64,000 nt of DNA. Origin: an uncultured Litoreibacter sp. (GTDB taxonomy: Bacteria; Pseudomonadota; Alphaproteobacteria; Rhodobacterales; Rhodobacteraceae). This document shows, piece by piece, positions 17,579-27,094 of this stretch (positions within the stretch are counted from its first letter, which is position 1; the number at the start of each line of letters is the position of its first letter). Position numbers and translations under genes: made by a program. The notes beneath the pieces were generated by a model that saw nothing but the letters and a program-made list of their open reading frames with translations, ran no database searches and was not told the origin of the DNA. The DNA lies in assembly GCA_947494435.1 (NCBI GenBank), contig CANLUY010000002.1, positions 1,054,001 to 1,118,000 on the forward strand. The letters run 5' to 3'.

Positions 17579-19528
17579 ATGACCGATAAGACCTACGCAC
17601 CTTCGAAAGAATTTGCGGCGAATGCGCATGCCGACAAAGCAACCTATGACAAGATGTATGCTGAGAGCATCGCCGATCCGGCTGCTTTCTGGGGCGAGCA
17701 TGGCAAACGCATTGATTGGATGTCTCCTTACAGCACTGTAAAGAACGTCTCCTACGAATACGGCAAAGTCGATATTAAGTGGTATGAGGACGGTACGCTC
17801 AATGTCGCTGCAAATTGCATTGATCGCCACCTCGCAACACGCGGCGATCAAACTGCCATCATTTGGGAGCCAGATAGCCCCGACGACGAAGCGCTGCACA
17901 TTACCTACAACGAGCTACATGCCCGCGTCTGCAAATTCGCCAATACGCTGAAAGCTATGGGGGTTGGCAAAGGTGATCGCGTTGTCATCTATATGCCGAT
18001 GATCCCTGAAGCCGCTGTCGCAATGCTGGCGAGCGCGCGCATAGGTGCAATCCATTCCATTGTCTTCGCAGGGTTTTCGGCCGATGCATTGGCGGCACGC
18101 GTCAATGGCTCGGAAGCAAAGGTCGTTATTACTGCTGACGAAGCGCCCCGCGGTGGACGCAACACGCCTTTGAAAGTGAACTGCGACACTGCATTCGAAA
18201 GCGTTAAACATGACGCGAAAATGCTCGTCATCCGCCGCACAGGTGGCGAGGTCGCCATGACTGATGGGCGTGACTATTGGCTTCACGAAATGGAACCGAC
18301 CGTAGATGCGGATTGTCCTCCTGAAGAAATGAATGCGGAAGACCCTCTCTTCATTCTCTACACGTCAGGATCAACTGGGATGCCGAAAGGCGTCGTTCAT
18401 ACGACGGGTGGCTACATTGTCTATGCGTCCATGACGCACCAATACACGTTCGATTATCATGACGGCGACATCTTCTGGTGCACAGCAGATGTGGGTTGGG
18501 TGACCGGCCACAGCTATATCGTCTACGGCCCGCTCGCCAATGGCGCGACCACTTTGATGTTTGAAGGTGTCCCAACCTATCCCGATGCAGGCCGGTTCTG
18601 GGCCGTGTGCGAAAAACACAAGGTGAACCAATTCTACACCGCCCCAACTGCGATCCGCGCTCTGATGGGACAAGGAAATAGTTTTGTCGAAGGGTACGAC
18701 CTGTCTTCGATCAAACTACTGGGAACCGTTGGTGAACCGATCAATCCTGAAGCATGGAATTGGTATCACGAAGTGGTTGGCCAAGGCCGTTGTCCAATTG
18801 TTGACACGTGGTGGCAAACGGAAACCGGGGGACACTTGCTGACCCCCCTGCCCGGTGCGACCACAACCAAGCCCGGCTCAGCGACCACACCGTTTTTTGG
18901 AATAGAACCGGTCATTCTGGAACCGACAACGGGGGCGGAGATCGACAGCACAGAAGCCGAAGGCGTGCTATGCATCAAAGACAGCTGGCCTGCGCAGATG
19001 CGGACGGTTTTTGGCGATCATGACAGGTTCATGCAAACCTATTTCTCCGACTACAAAGGTTACTATTTCACAGGAGACGGCTGTAAACGGGACGCGGATG
19101 GCTATTATTGGATCACAGGCCGCGTGGATGATGTCATCAACGTATCAGGGCATCGCATGGGGACAGCCGAAGTTGAAAGCTCCCTTGTGGCACATCCCAA
19201 AGTGTCTGAGTCTGCCGTTGTTGGATATCCGCACGATATCAAAGGCCAAGGCATTTACGCATATGTGACACTGATGTCTGGTGAAGAGCCAACCGAAGAG
19301 CTGCGCAAGGAACTGGAAACATGGGTCCGCAAAGACATCGGACCAATTGCCAAGCCGGACCTAATTCAATGGGCCCCTGGCCTTCCCAAGACGCGTTCCG
19401 GTAAAATCATGCGTCGTATTTTGCGCAAAATTGCCGAGGATGATTTCGGTGCCTTGGGTGACACATCAACATTGGCAGACCCATCAGTCGTCGATGACCT
19501 GATCGATAACCGCATGAACCGCGGATAG
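17579..19528 (+). CDS. acs: Acetyl-CoA synthetase (AMP-forming)
   Basis: 649 residues, standard Acs length. It activates acetate to acetyl-CoA through acetyl-AMP. Seen: the P-loop [11 protein letters not shown] (about 260-270), WWQTETGG, the hinge region [17 protein letters not shown], and the C-terminal [11 protein letters not shown] with catalytic Lys609, the site that protein acetyltransferases silence in other bacteria. The ATG at 17579 follows GGGGGACAGAG. It lies directly after the ABC transporter on the same strand and may be co-transcribed, which is the main clue to the transporter's substrate. Confidence 0.97.
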   Translation: MTDKTYAPSKEFAANAHADKATYDKMYAESIADPAAFWGEHGKRIDWMSPYSTVKNVSYEYGKVDIKWYEDGTLNVAANCIDRHLATRGDQTAIIWEPDSPDDEALHITYNELHARVCKFANTLKAMGVGKGDRVVIYMPMIPEAAVAMLASARIGAIHSIVFAGFSADALAARVNGSEAKVVITADEAPRGGRNTPLKVNCDTAFESVKHDAKMLVIRRTGGEVAMTDGRDYWLHEMEPTVDADCPPEEMNAEDPLFILYTSGSTGMPKGVVHTTGGYIVYASMTHQYTFDYHDGDIFWCTADVGWVTGHSYIVYGPLANGATTLMFEGVPTYPDAGRFWAVCEKHKVNQFYTAPTAIRALMGQGNSFVEGYDLSSIKLLGTVGEPINPEAWNWYHEVVGQGRCPIVDTWWQTETGGHLLTPLPGATTTKPGSATTPFFGIEPVILEPTTGAEIDSTEAEGVLCIKDSWPAQMRTVFGDHDRFMQTYFSDYKGYYFTGDGCKRDADGYYWITGRVDDVINVSGHRMGTAEVESSLVAHPKVSESAVVGYPHDIKGQGIYAYVTLMSGEEPTEELRKELETWVRKDIGPIAKPDLIQWAPGLPKTRSGKIMRRILRKIAEDDFGALGDTSTLADPSVVDDLIDNRMNRG

Positions 19529-19542
19529 CAGAACAAGAAGAG

Positions 19543-19576
19543 AGGTGCGATTTGACGAAAATTGCACCTTTTTTTC
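19543..19576 (+). terminator. Terminator of acs
   Basis: AGGTGCGATTT GACG AAATTGCACCT (11 pairs, one G-U) followed by TTTTT. It starts 14 bp after the acs stop. Confidence 0.92.
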
Positions 19577-19656
19577 AATTGGTTAACAGATCAAACGTCC
19601 GTTAATTTGATTATGTCTGGTGAAAAGGGGGCTTCAACAAAGGAGCGTTGAAGCAC

Positions 19657-20250
19657 ATGTCGGGTATTTCTGTAGGCTCAGTCGGAGCGCAACAACTGGT
19701 TGCATCTCAATCGACGCCGCCAAGCAATCAAACCTCCACCTCCGACCCGTCGTCAGGCGAGAATCCGAACACAGTCGCAGCTTCGTCCCCGTCTGGCTCT
19801 GCAAATAATTCTGCGGGGCAGTTTGGAACGAATACCGGATCCGGCGGAACTGGGAATAGCACAAAGGCAAGTGGCGGCAGTACGACCGTCGCTGGCCCCG
19901 CCCTCGACGGGCAAAAAACAGTTACAGCAAATGCCGATGCAGCGGCGAAGCCGAAGCAAAATATAACGAGCCCGGCAGATGTGAAACTCAGTGAAGCCAC
20001 ACCGAAAAGTCAGATAGACGCGAAGGCCTACGAGCAGAAAGTCGAAGAACAAGCGGCCCGTGACCAAGCACTTGCGCAACAGGAACGCGCGCGTCAGGAC
20101 GCTCTTGTCACCAAGCTTGCCAAAGGTCCTGCATCAATCTCAAACCTACTCGATCCGAACGGTGCAGAGCCTTCAGCCCTGCCAAATGAAGTTGCCGTCC
20201 CTGATGCCATTCCGGATCGATTGCCACCTCGCGCGGGGGTCAATACATAA
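19657..20250 (+). CDS. Low-complexity orphan protein
   Basis: 197 residues, not recognised. Residues 1-85 are almost entirely Ser, Gly, Thr, Asn, Pro and Ala and likely disordered. Residues 115-150 are a charged helix with Gln/Ala/Glu heptads (QKVEEQAARDQALAQQERARQ). The end is proline-rich (AIPDRLPPRAG). No signal peptide or membrane segment. ATG at 19657 with AAGGAG 11 bp upstream; a TTG at 19648 is too close to that site. It sits alone between the acs terminator and accB. Coding is supported by the ribosome site and by sustained reading, but composition would also allow a chance frame. Confidence 0.6.
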   Translation: MSGISVGSVGAQQLVASQSTPPSNQTSTSDPSSGENPNTVAASSPSGSANNSAGQFGTNTGSGGTGNSTKASGGSTTVAGPALDGQKTVTANADAAAKPKQNITSPADVKLSEATPKSQIDAKAYEQKVEEQAARDQALAQQERARQDALVTKLAKGPASISNLLDPNGAEPSALPNEVAVPDAIPDRLPPRAGVNT

Positions 20251-20314
20251 CGCGGCGTTAAATCCGGCTTTTCACCCTAAACACCTTGGCCTATAACGCT
20301 GGGAACAAGATCGA

Positions 20315-20331
20315 ACCGGCGTTAGGCCGGT
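20315..20331 (+). other. Hairpin in the accB leader
   Basis: ACCGGC GTTAG GCCGGT, a 6-bp perfect stem 26 bp before the accB start and just upstream of its ribosome site (GTGAGGAGTGATC). No T tract follows. A leader-control role is possible but not shown. Confidence 0.35.
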
Positions 20332-20356
20332 CAATTTGGGTGAGGAGTGATCCCCT

Positions 20357-20851
20357 ATGGCCAAGACCGTACATGATGGCGATGTCGCCTTCATTAAAGC
20401 GCTCGCTGAGTTGCTCAACGAAAATGACCTGACCGAGCTGAGGGTCAAGCGCGAATACGGAAGCGATGATAGCCTTGATGTACGGGTCTCAAAGGGCGCT
20501 GCTGCTGTTCAAACAGTCGCAGTTGCTGCACCTGCCACCCCACATGCGGCTCCAGCTGCCGCTCCCGCAAGTGCGCCGGCTGCCACAGCGACTGTAGATG
20601 ACGACCCTGCGCAACATCCGGGCGCAATTACGTCGCCAATGGTCGGCACATGTTATCTGCAAGCTGAGCCGGGTTCGCCCGCGTTTGTCAGCCAAGGTGA
20701 TAAAGTCACCGAAGGGCAAACCATCCTGATCATCGAAGCCATGAAAACGATGAACCAGATACCTGCACCAAAGTCCGGTACTGTGAAGCGCATTTTGGTC
20801 GAAGACGGTTCGCCAGTTGAATTCGGTGCCCCTCTGATGATTATCGAATAG
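20357..20851 (+). CDS. accB: Biotin carboxyl carrier protein of acetyl-CoA carboxylase
   Basis: 164 residues. An N-terminal helical part binds AccC (about 1-45), then an Ala/Pro linker (about 58-85), then a biotinyl domain with [17 protein letters not shown]; the lysine in EAMKT accepts biotin. The E. coli form is EAMKMM, so the Thr is a family variant. It carries CO2 from AccC to AccA/AccD for malonyl-CoA synthesis. ATG at 20357. AccC starts 5 bp downstream. Confidence 0.96.
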   Translation: MAKTVHDGDVAFIKALAELLNENDLTELRVKREYGSDDSLDVRVSKGAAAVQTVAVAAPATPHAAPAAAPASAPAATATVDDDPAQHPGAITSPMVGTCYLQAEPGSPAFVSQGDKVTEGQTILIIEAMKTMNQIPAPKSGTVKRILVEDGSPVEFGAPLMIIE

Positions 20852-20856
20852 CGCTC

Positions 20857-22200
20857 ATGTTTAAAAAAATCCTGATCGCCAACCGGGGCGAGATCGCCCT
20901 TCGCGTCATCCGCGCCGCGCGTGAGATGGGCATTGGTTCCGTCGCGGTGCACTCAACGGCCGACGCAGATGCAATGCATGTCCGTATGGCTGATGAGGCT
21001 ATCTGCATCGGCCCACCACCCGGAACAGACAGCTACCTCAATATCGCGGCTCTCATCTCAGCCGCAGAGATCACTGGCGCAGAGGCGATCCACCCCGGTT
21101 ACGGATTCTTGTCCGAGAACGCGAATTTTGTGCAAGCCTTGCAGGATCACGGGATCACATTTATTGGCCCAACCGCCGAGCATATCCGGGTTATGGGCGA
21201 CAAGATTACCGCCAAGGACACGATGAAGAAGCTAGGCGTCCCGTGCGTGCCCGGCTCTGACGGTGGTGTTCCAACGCTCGAAGAGGCTTATAAAGTCGGC
21301 GACGAGATCGGATATCCGGTCATTATTAAAGCGACCGCTGGCGGCGGCGGACGCGGTATGAAACTGGCAAACAACCGCGACGAGATGGAAACCGCCTTCG
21401 GGTCTGCACGTTCAGAAGGCAAAGCCGCTTTTGGCAACGATGAAGTCTACATTGAGAAATATCTGGGCACACCACGCCATATCGAAATTCAAGTTTTCGG
21501 TGATGGCAAGGGCGGCGCCGTGCATCTTGGGGAACGGGATTGCTCCCTCCAACGTCGCCATCAGAAAGTATTTGAAGAAGCCCCCGGCCCTGCGATTGAC
21601 GCCAAAACACGCGCCGAAATTGGCAAAGTCTGTGCCGATGCGATTTCGACAATCGACTATGCGGGCGCAGGAACGATCGAGTTTCTTTATGAGAACGGAG
21701 AGTTCTACTTCATCGAAATGAACACCCGCCTGCAGGTTGAGCACCCAGTGACCGAAGCCATTTTTGGTGTCGACCTTGTGCGCGAGCAGATCAACGTGGC
21801 TGCGGGCGAAGGCATGTCTTTCTCGCAAGATGATCTGTCAATCAATGGCCACGCTATTGAAGTTCGGATCAACGCCGAGAAGGTTCCAGAGTTCTCACCT
21901 TGCCCCGGCAAGATTACTCAATACCACGCGCCCGGTGGATTGGGTGTGCGTATGGATTCAGCTCTCTATGACGGCTATTCGATCCCGCCCTACTATGACA
22001 GCCTCATCGGCAAATTGATTGTACATGGTCCAGACCGTCCCGCCGCCCTTGCGCGACTAAAGAGAGCGCTGGGTGAATTGATCGTAGATGGTATCCACAC
22101 AACAACCCCATTGTTCCATGCTTTGTTGGAAGAAGAGGCCGTTCTGTCGGGTAACTACAATATTCATTGGCTTGAAAAGTGGTTGGACGAAAACACCTAA
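20857..22200 (+). CDS. accC: Biotin carboxylase subunit of acetyl-CoA carboxylase
   Basis: 447 residues, full length. ATP-grasp fold: [20 protein letters not shown] at the N-terminus, the Gly-rich lid [14 protein letters not shown], and the active-site block [20 protein letters not shown] followed by EHPVTEAI. It carboxylates biotin on AccB with bicarbonate and ATP. ATG at 20857, closely coupled to accB. accA and accD are not in the window, as is usual. Confidence 0.98.
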   Translation: MFKKILIANRGEIALRVIRAAREMGIGSVAVHSTADADAMHVRMADEAICIGPPPGTDSYLNIAALISAAEITGAEAIHPGYGFLSENANFVQALQDHGITFIGPTAEHIRVMGDKITAKDTMKKLGVPCVPGSDGGVPTLEEAYKVGDEIGYPVIIKATAGGGGRGMKLANNRDEMETAFGSARSEGKAAFGNDEVYIEKYLGTPRHIEIQVFGDGKGGAVHLGERDCSLQRRHQKVFEEAPGPAIDAKTRAEIGKVCADAISTIDYAGAGTIEFLYENGEFYFIEMNTRLQVEHPVTEAIFGVDLVREQINVAAGEGMSFSQDDLSINGHAIEVRINAEKVPEFSPCPGKITQYHAPGGLGVRMDSALYDGYSIPPYYDSLIGKLIVHGPDRPAALARLKRALGELIVDGIHTTTPLFHALLEEEAVLSGNYNIHWLEKWLDENT

Positions 22201-22272
22201 CATCTGCCGCCCTTTCTGATTCATCAATTTCCGCTTAGGATGGGGCAAAGCCTTTGTTTGTAAATTCTTCGA

Positions 22273-22899
22273 ATGCCGTCTGATCTGAGTTCGCATCTTA
22301 TCCTAAACGCTTATGCGCGCGGCATCTTCCCGATGTCCGAGGCGCGCGACGACGACGGGGTGTTCTGGGTGGATCCCGAACGGCGTGGGATCATTCCACT
22401 GGATGGTTTTCATATCTCTCGCTCCCTGCGGAAGAAGATCATGAAAGATCCCTTCGATGTTCGTGTCGATACAGATTTTACAGGGGTTATTCACGCCTGC
22501 GCTGACCGTGAAGAGACTTGGATTAACGATGAGATTTTCTCGATATATCTGGAGCTATTCAAAAATGGGCATGCGCATTCATTGGAAATCTGGGATGGCG
22601 AAGACCTTGTCGGCGGCGTCTACGGGGTCTCGTTGAAGGCGGCTTTTTTCGGTGAAAGCATGTTTTCGCGTAAACGCGACGCGTCGAAAATCGCGCTCGC
22701 CTATCTTGTACACAGGCTAAACGTTGGCGGCTTTAAGCTGTTTGATACCCAATTTCTAACAGATCATCTCGCAAGCCTTGGCGGCGTTGAGATCACACGG
22801 CGTGCCTACCACCAGTTGCTCAAGGACGCATTATCGGCCGAGGCGAACTTTCTCCAGCAATCACCGACGGTGTTCGGTCATCAAGTTTGCAACGAATAA
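22273..22899 (+). CDS. aat: Leucyl/phenylalanyl-tRNA--protein transferase
   Basis: 208 residues. It adds Leu or Phe to proteins with basic N-termini, making N-degrons for ClpAP. Seen: LILNAYARGIFPMSEARDD, FWVDPERRGIIPLDGFHIS, GEDLVGGVYGVSLKAAFFGESM FS and the C-terminal TQFLTDHLASLGGVEITRR. The ATG at 22273 lies 72 bp after accC. Its last 80 bp overlap the opposing DUF2155 gene, so the two 3' ends share DNA. Confidence 0.96.
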   Translation: MPSDLSSHLILNAYARGIFPMSEARDDDGVFWVDPERRGIIPLDGFHISRSLRKKIMKDPFDVRVDTDFTGVIHACADREETWINDEIFSIYLELFKNGHAHSLEIWDGEDLVGGVYGVSLKAAFFGESMFSRKRDASKIALAYLVHRLNVGGFKLFDTQFLTDHLASLGGVEITRRAYHQLLKDALSAEANFLQQSPTVFGHQVCNE

Positions 22900-23305
22900 C
22901 CCAAACATCGTATCGCGGGTGATCAAGCGCACTAAGCGCAGGACTGGACGCGACCATCCAACCATCAAATACCGGTGTGTCGACCCCGCGATCGCGGATC
23001 GTCAGATGCAAATAGGCATCCCCTGAGGGGTTATTTTTAGGGTAGCGGCAGTCATGCATTTTAATGGTCAACGCACCGAATTGCAGGGGTTCCAGAACTC
23101 CTGCCTGAAGGTCAACGCTTGAGCCGGATAGCTTATCCAAACCACGCAGCACAGCAGCCTCTGCGCTTGAAACGCGCGCGCGTGTTTGCGTTGTGATGTC
23201 CCGTGCATTTCCCAGGCGGATGGTCGTGTTATCACCTTGAATGGTGGTCTGCGCGCCCAAAGGTGCGGCGAAAGACATCAGAACCGCGCAAGCGAAACGC
23301 TTCAC
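22820..23305 (-). CDS. DUF2155 family exported protein
   Basis: 161 residues. Signal peptide MKRFACAVLMSFAAPLGA, then the family block ALTIKMHDCRYPKNNPSGDA, FDGWMVASSPALSALDHP and YDVWVIRC, which identify DUF2155. Function unknown; it is probably periplasmic, with two conserved Cys. The GTG at 23303-23305 overlaps the TGA of the MlaD-like gene (GTGA). The 3' end runs 80 bp into aat on the other strand. The order NDUFA12-mlaD-DUF2155-aat is common in Rhodobacterales from memory. Confidence 0.9.
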   Translation of the reverse strand: MKRFACAVLMSFAAPLGAQTTIQGDNTTIRLGNARDITTQTRARVSSAEAAVLRGLDKLSGSSVDLQAGVLEPLQFGALTIKMHDCRYPKNNPSGDAYLHLTIRDRGVDTPVFDGWMVASSPALSALDHPRYDVWVIRCKLDDRTPSVIAGESSPRPIMRP

Positions 23306-23751
23306 TCTTCACCGCCGGAAACGAATTTCAACAGCAAGGTGATCAAGCTGACAGAGCTTTGTGTGTCCTCAATCTCTCCGCCGGGATCGAGATTGAAGAG
23401 CGAACCACCGGGAACAATCTCGACAAAATTACCGCCTAGCAACCCCTCTGACGAGATTGAAATGGCACTGTCATCGGGGATCTCGATCCCCTCTTTGATC
23501 GTGAACTGCGTATCCGCCCTAAATGTTTGAGGATTCAGATCAAGTCCGGTTACCGTACCGACTTTGACCCCGGCCATCCGCACTTCGCTGCCTAAGGCAA
23601 TCCCTTCAACGGACCGGAAGCTTGCCGTCAGCGGGTAGCTGCTTACATTCGATGTGCTTAAGCCTGTCAGCCCCGCCGCATAAATCAGGAAGCCCGCAGC
23701 AACAGCAAGCACGCCGGTTCCAACCAGAACTTCTGTTGTATTCTCAGCCAT
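23302..23751 (-). CDS. MlaD-like MCE-domain lipid-transport protein
   Basis: 149 residues from the ATG at 23749-23751. One N-terminal membrane helix (about 9-31, VGTGVLAVAAGFLIYAAGL) and one MCE domain (about 40-120, with GIALGSEVRMAGVKVGTVTGL and SEGLLGGNFVEIVPGG). MlaD hexamers bind phospholipids in the periplasm for outer-membrane asymmetry. The other mla genes (mlaF, E, B, C) are not here. Its start follows the NDUFA12 stop by 33 bp. The longer reading to 23778 lacks a ribosome site. Confidence 0.9.
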   Translation of the reverse strand: MAENTTEVLVGTGVLAVAAGFLIYAAGLTGLSTSNVSSYPLTASFRSVEGIALGSEVRMAGVKVGTVTGLDLNPQTFRADTQFTIKEGIEIPDDSAISISSEGLLGGNFVEIVPGGSLFNLDPGGEIEDTQSSVSLITLLLKFVSGGEE

Positions 23752-23784
23752 GTCGTCAGTCCCCGCTTTTGCGGTCAATCACCG

Positions 23785-24168
23785 TTATTCCGGTGACCAA
23801 GCCTCGTAGTCCTTCGCCGGAGCAGCCGAAGACTTACGGATCGAACCAGCCGGCGCATAGGCCATTGCCGTTCCCGTCAGGTTTTCCTGATGTGGCTTTT
23901 CCCATGCCTTCCGTGGCAGCGGGGCGTCCGTCGGCGGCTCTTTATAGGTATGATGCAGCCATCCATGCCAGTCCGGGCTGACACGCGATGCTTCTGCTTC
24001 ACCGTTATAAATCACCCAGCGCCGCTTAGCGTCTTTCGACTCGTAGAAAACATTGCCCTCTGCGTCTTCACCAACTTTCACACCGTTGCGCCAGGTAAAG
24101 AATTGCGTGTTCAAAGTTTGACCGTCCCACCACGTGGCCACGCGTAAGATCGATTTTAGAATGCCCAT
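23785..24168 (-). CDS. NADH:ubiquinone oxidoreductase NDUFA12-family accessory subunit
   Basis: 127 residues. Contains the family features [51 protein letters not shown]12 (B17.2) is an accessory subunit of complex I found in mitochondria and alphaproteobacteria. ATG at 24166-24168 after GGAGAGACCTG. First gene of the operon with the MlaD-like and DUF2155 genes. The C-terminal 35 residues are polar and variable. Confidence 0.95.
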   Translation of the reverse strand: MGILKSILRVATWWDGQTLNTQFFTWRNGVKVGEDAEGNVFYESKDAKRRWVIYNGEAEASRVSPDWHGWLHHTYKEPPTDAPLPRKAWEKPHQENLTGTAMAYAPAGSIRKSSAAPAKDYEAWSPE

Positions 24169-24249
24169 CAGGTCTCTCCGGCTGCGTTGGGATAGATATG
24201 GCGCAAGCCTGCGCTGAGGTCTAGTGGTTGCGCGTGTTTTGACGCTGTC

Positions 24250-24636
24250 TTAACTGCCGATATACGCCGTAACTTCGATCTCTATCCGGTATTTGGGATC
24301 AATGAGACCACATTCGATCATTGTCGCGGCTGGCGGAGCATCGCCGAAGGCTTCTCGCAACGCTGGCCAACACGCTTCAAACTCCGCAGCGGCTGGCAAC
24401 ATATAGGTCACCCGCACAATATCACTGAGACTGGCACCAGCATCTGCCAAAGCCCCTTTGATGATCCGCAACGCACTTTCACATTGCGCAGCCGCGCCTT
24501 GAGGCGGCTCGCCCGTACTTTCCTCTGGAGAGGCAACCGTGCCGGCGACATGCACCCAATCGCCTGCGACAACCGCGCGGCAGTACCCGATCTTCGGCTC
24601 AAATGCGCCACCAGAATGAATACGCTTGATCGTCAT
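24250..24636 (-). CDS. RidA-family (YjgF/YER057c) deaminase-like protein
   Basis: 128 residues. Typical RidA pattern with YCRAVVAGDWVHVAGTV, ALRIIKGALADAGASLSDIV and PPAATMIECGLIDPKYRIEIE. RidA proteins hydrolyse reactive enamine/imine intermediates; the key Arg of the IEI-type active centre corresponds to YRIEIEVTAY here (Arg present upstream as in KYRIE), so activity is plausible but the subfamily is not assignable. ATG at 24634-24636 is chosen because AAGGG lies eight bases upstream; the ATG at 24642 is too close to it. Single gene downstream of the clpX terminator. Confidence 0.88.
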   Translation of the reverse strand: MTIKRIHSGGAFEPKIGYCRAVVAGDWVHVAGTVASPEESTGEPPQGAAAQCESALRIIKGALADAGASLSDIVRVTYMLPAAAEFEACWPALREAFGDAPPAATMIECGLIDPKYRIEIEVTAYIGS

Positions 24637-24656
24637 TTTCATATCCCTTTCAGCAG

Positions 24657-24686
24657 AAAAGGCCAGCCGGTCTAGGCTAGCCTTTC
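24657..24686 (-). terminator. Terminator of clpX
   Basis: On the minus strand AAAGGCTAGCC TAGACC GGCTGGCCTTTT: a 10-bp stem with one T-G pair ending in a T run. 23 bp beyond the clpX stop. Confidence 0.85.
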
Positions 24687-24708
24687 ATAATTCTTTTTCT
24701 TCAAGGCG

Positions 24709-25971
24709 TTAGCCCGCCTCGGCTTCGGCTTCTTTTTTCTCGCCGTAGATCACCAGCGGTTTCGCTTCACGGCCAACGGCTTCTTCGTTCACGACCACCT
24801 CGTCGACACCTTCAAGCGCAGGCAAATCGAACATTGTGTCGAGCAGGATATCTTCGAGAATCGACCTCAAACCTCGCGCACCAGTTTTGCGTTCAATCGC
24901 ACGTTTGGAAATTGCGCTCAGCGCATCTTCTGTGAAGTTCAGCTTTGCATCTTCCAGCTCAAACAAGCGCTGGTATTGCTTCACCAACGCGTTTTTGGGC
25001 TGCGTCAAGATGGTGACCAATGCATCTTCATCCAGATCTTCCAATGTCGCAATTACCGGCAAACGGCCAACAAATTCCGGGATCAGGCCAAATTTTAGCA
25101 GGTCTTCAGGCTCAAGTTCCGAGAAGAACTCACCCACACCCTTGTTCTCTTCATCGCGCACGTCAGCCCCGAAGCCCATCGCAGACCCTTTGCCACGCTG
25201 CGCAATAATCTTCTCAAGACCCGCAAATGCACCACCGCAGATGAAAAGGATATTTGTCGTATCAACCTGAAGGAATTCCTGTTGCGGATGTTTGCGACCA
25301 CCCTGTGGTGGGACAGACGCGACTGTTCCCTCCATGATTTTCAGCAAAGCTTGCTGAACACCCTCACCTGAGACATCACGTGTGATAGACGGATTGTCCG
25401 ACTTGCGGGTAATCTTATCGACCTCGTCGATATAGACGATACCGCGTTGCGCACGTTCGACATTATATTCGGACGCCTGAAGCAATTTCAGGATGATGTT
25501 CTCAACATCCTCACCGACATAGCCAGCTTCGGTCAGTGTTGTTGCATCGGCCATCGTGAATGGCACATCGAGGATCCGCGCCAAGGTTTGTGCAAGAAGC
25601 GTTTTACCGCACCCGGTCGGGCCAATTAACAGAATGTTGGATTTCGCGAGTTCGATATCGCCGGATTTCGCCGCGTGGTTCAAACGTTTATAATGGTTGT
25701 GTACTGCGACGGAGAGCACACGTTTCGCGTGACCTTGTCCGATCACGTAATCATCCAGCACATCGCAAATCTCTTGCGGTGTCGGCACACCGTCGGATGC
25801 CTTCAGACCAGCTGTTTTTGTCTCTTCACGGATGATGTCCATGCAAAGTTCTACGCACTCATCACAAATGAAGACCGTGGGCCCCGCGATTAACTTGCGA
25901 ACCTCGTGCTGCGACTTACCGCAGAACGAGCAGTAGAGGGTGTTTTTGCTGTCACCAGAATTATTCGCCAT
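24709..25971 (-). CDS. clpX: ATP-dependent Clp protease ATP-binding subunit ClpX
   Basis: 420 residues. A Cys4 zinc domain ([11 protein letters not shown]...CDECVELC, residues 13-41) is followed by an AAA+ core: Walker [12 protein letters not shown], Walker B YIDEVDKI, the [11 protein letters not shown] sensor/pore-side block and the sensor-2 GARGLRSIL. It unfolds tagged substrates into ClpP. The ATG at 25969-25971 is preceded by GAGGTGGTG; a GTG just before it (25974) is less likely. Lies 180 bp after clpP on the same strand. Confidence 0.98.
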   Translation of the reverse strand: MANNSGDSKNTLYCSFCGKSQHEVRKLIAGPTVFICDECVELCMDIIREETKTAGLKASDGVPTPQEICDVLDDYVIGQGHAKRVLSVAVHNHYKRLNHAAKSGDIELAKSNILLIGPTGCGKTLLAQTLARILDVPFTMADATTLTEAGYVGEDVENIILKLLQASEYNVERAQRGIVYIDEVDKITRKSDNPSITRDVSGEGVQQALLKIMEGTVASVPPQGGRKHPQQEFLQVDTTNILFICGGAFAGLEKIIAQRGKGSAMGFGADVRDEENKGVGEFFSELEPEDLLKFGLIPEFVGRLPVIATLEDLDEDALVTILTQPKNALVKQYQRLFELEDAKLNFTEDALSAISKRAIERKTGARGLRSILEDILLDTMFDLPALEGVDEVVVNEEAVGREAKPLVIYGEKKEAEAEAG

Positions 25972-26151
25972 CACACCACCTCATCTGGGGTATTGCCAGT
26001 AAACTTGCGCAGATCATACGCGAGACGTTTCTTTGATCGTCAGGTTAGGCCAGCAGGAATGCGGGCACAACGCGAAAATCGATGCCGCGGGCGCTCAAGA
26101 GTCATTCTCGCAACGCCCGCCTGTCGCCCAGTTGGGCCACTTCGCTTTCAG

Positions 26152-26778
26152 TTACTCTTTGTCGTCTTCTTTGGACCGGCTTGTCACAATTTCGTCAATA
26201 TGGCCCCATTCAAGCGCTTCCTCGGGGGACATGAAGTTGTCACGCTCCAGCGCCTTTTCTACTGCCTTTACAGTCTGACCGGTATGCTTGGCATATATCT
26301 CGTTCAATTTGCCTTTAAGCTTTTTGGTTTCTTCGGCGTGGATCATGATGTCTGTTGCCTGACCCTGATACCCACCGGAGGGTTGGTGCACCATGATCCG
26401 AGAGTTCGGCAGCGCAAACCGCATGCCAGCCTCGCCTGCGCAGGCAAGAAGTGACCCCATGGAGGCTGCTTGACCGACAATCAGCGTGGACACTTTGGGG
26501 CGGATATATTGCATCGTATCATAAATCGACAGCCCTGCGGTTACGACACCGCCTGGCGAATTGATGTACATCGAGATATCTTTAGAAGGGTTTTCTGCTT
26601 CCAAGTGAAGGAGTTGCGCCACGATCAGCTGGCTCATGCCGTCATGAACGGGACCGTTCAAGAAAACGATCCGTTCTTTGAGAAGTCGTGAAAAAATGTC
26701 GTAGGCGCGTTCACCACGACTTGTTTGCTCAACCACCATCGGGACGAGGTTCATATATGTTTCTACGGGATCGGTCAT
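26152..26778 (-). CDS. clpP: ATP-dependent Clp protease proteolytic subunit
   Basis: 208 residues. The catalytic triad is visible: Ser in [12 protein letters not shown] (about 101), His in [10 protein letters not shown] (about 126) and Asp in DRDNF/DIMIH region (about 175). The fold blocks FLNGPVHDG and [19 protein letters not shown] are normal. ClpP forms a 14-mer and works with ClpX downstream. A short propeptide-like N-terminus ([10 protein letters not shown]) precedes the mature core. ATG at 26776-26778. Confidence 0.98.
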   Translation of the reverse strand: MTDPVETYMNLVPMVVEQTSRGERAYDIFSRLLKERIVFLNGPVHDGMSQLIVAQLLHLEAENPSKDISMYINSPGGVVTAGLSIYDTMQYIRPKVSTLIVGQAASMGSLLACAGEAGMRFALPNSRIMVHQPSGGYQGQATDIMIHAEETKKLKGKLNEIYAKHTGQTVKAVEKALERDNFMSPEEALEWGHIDEIVTSRSKEDDKE

Positions 26779-27094
26779 AGCCTGCCTGCCTGTTCTGTCA
26801 GCATAGAATGCGGTTTTTGCGCTGATAGGCGCAATTGATGAAGATGACGTTAGTTGCGGAAAAATCTGGCTGCAAGAGCCGCTTGCGCTCGCTGTGTTCT
26901 AGGAAATGGTGCCGGTTGCCCGCACCGTCAAGTGCGAGAGCTATCCGGCACCCAACGATGATGGACTAAACTGACAAAATTCAGATACATCGTGACGCAC
27001 AAATACAAATAAAATCCGTAACTTGACGTACTTTCCTCTTGTACCATTTCGCATTTTAATTACCCTCCTCAGTTAGACTTGAGGAGGCACTGAA
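26779..27094. promoter_or_regulatory. Divergent intergenic region clpP / cytochrome c peroxidase with nested dyad
   Basis: 316 bp without a gene. It holds a nested stem at 26908-26952: outer arms GGTGCCGG and CCGGCACC (8 bp) enclosing CGCAC CGTCAA GTGCG (5 bp, 6-nt loop). The right part is AT-rich, with TTGACG at 27023-27028 as a candidate -35 element for the peroxidase. The clpP promoter must also be here, but I cannot place it. Confidence 0.5.
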
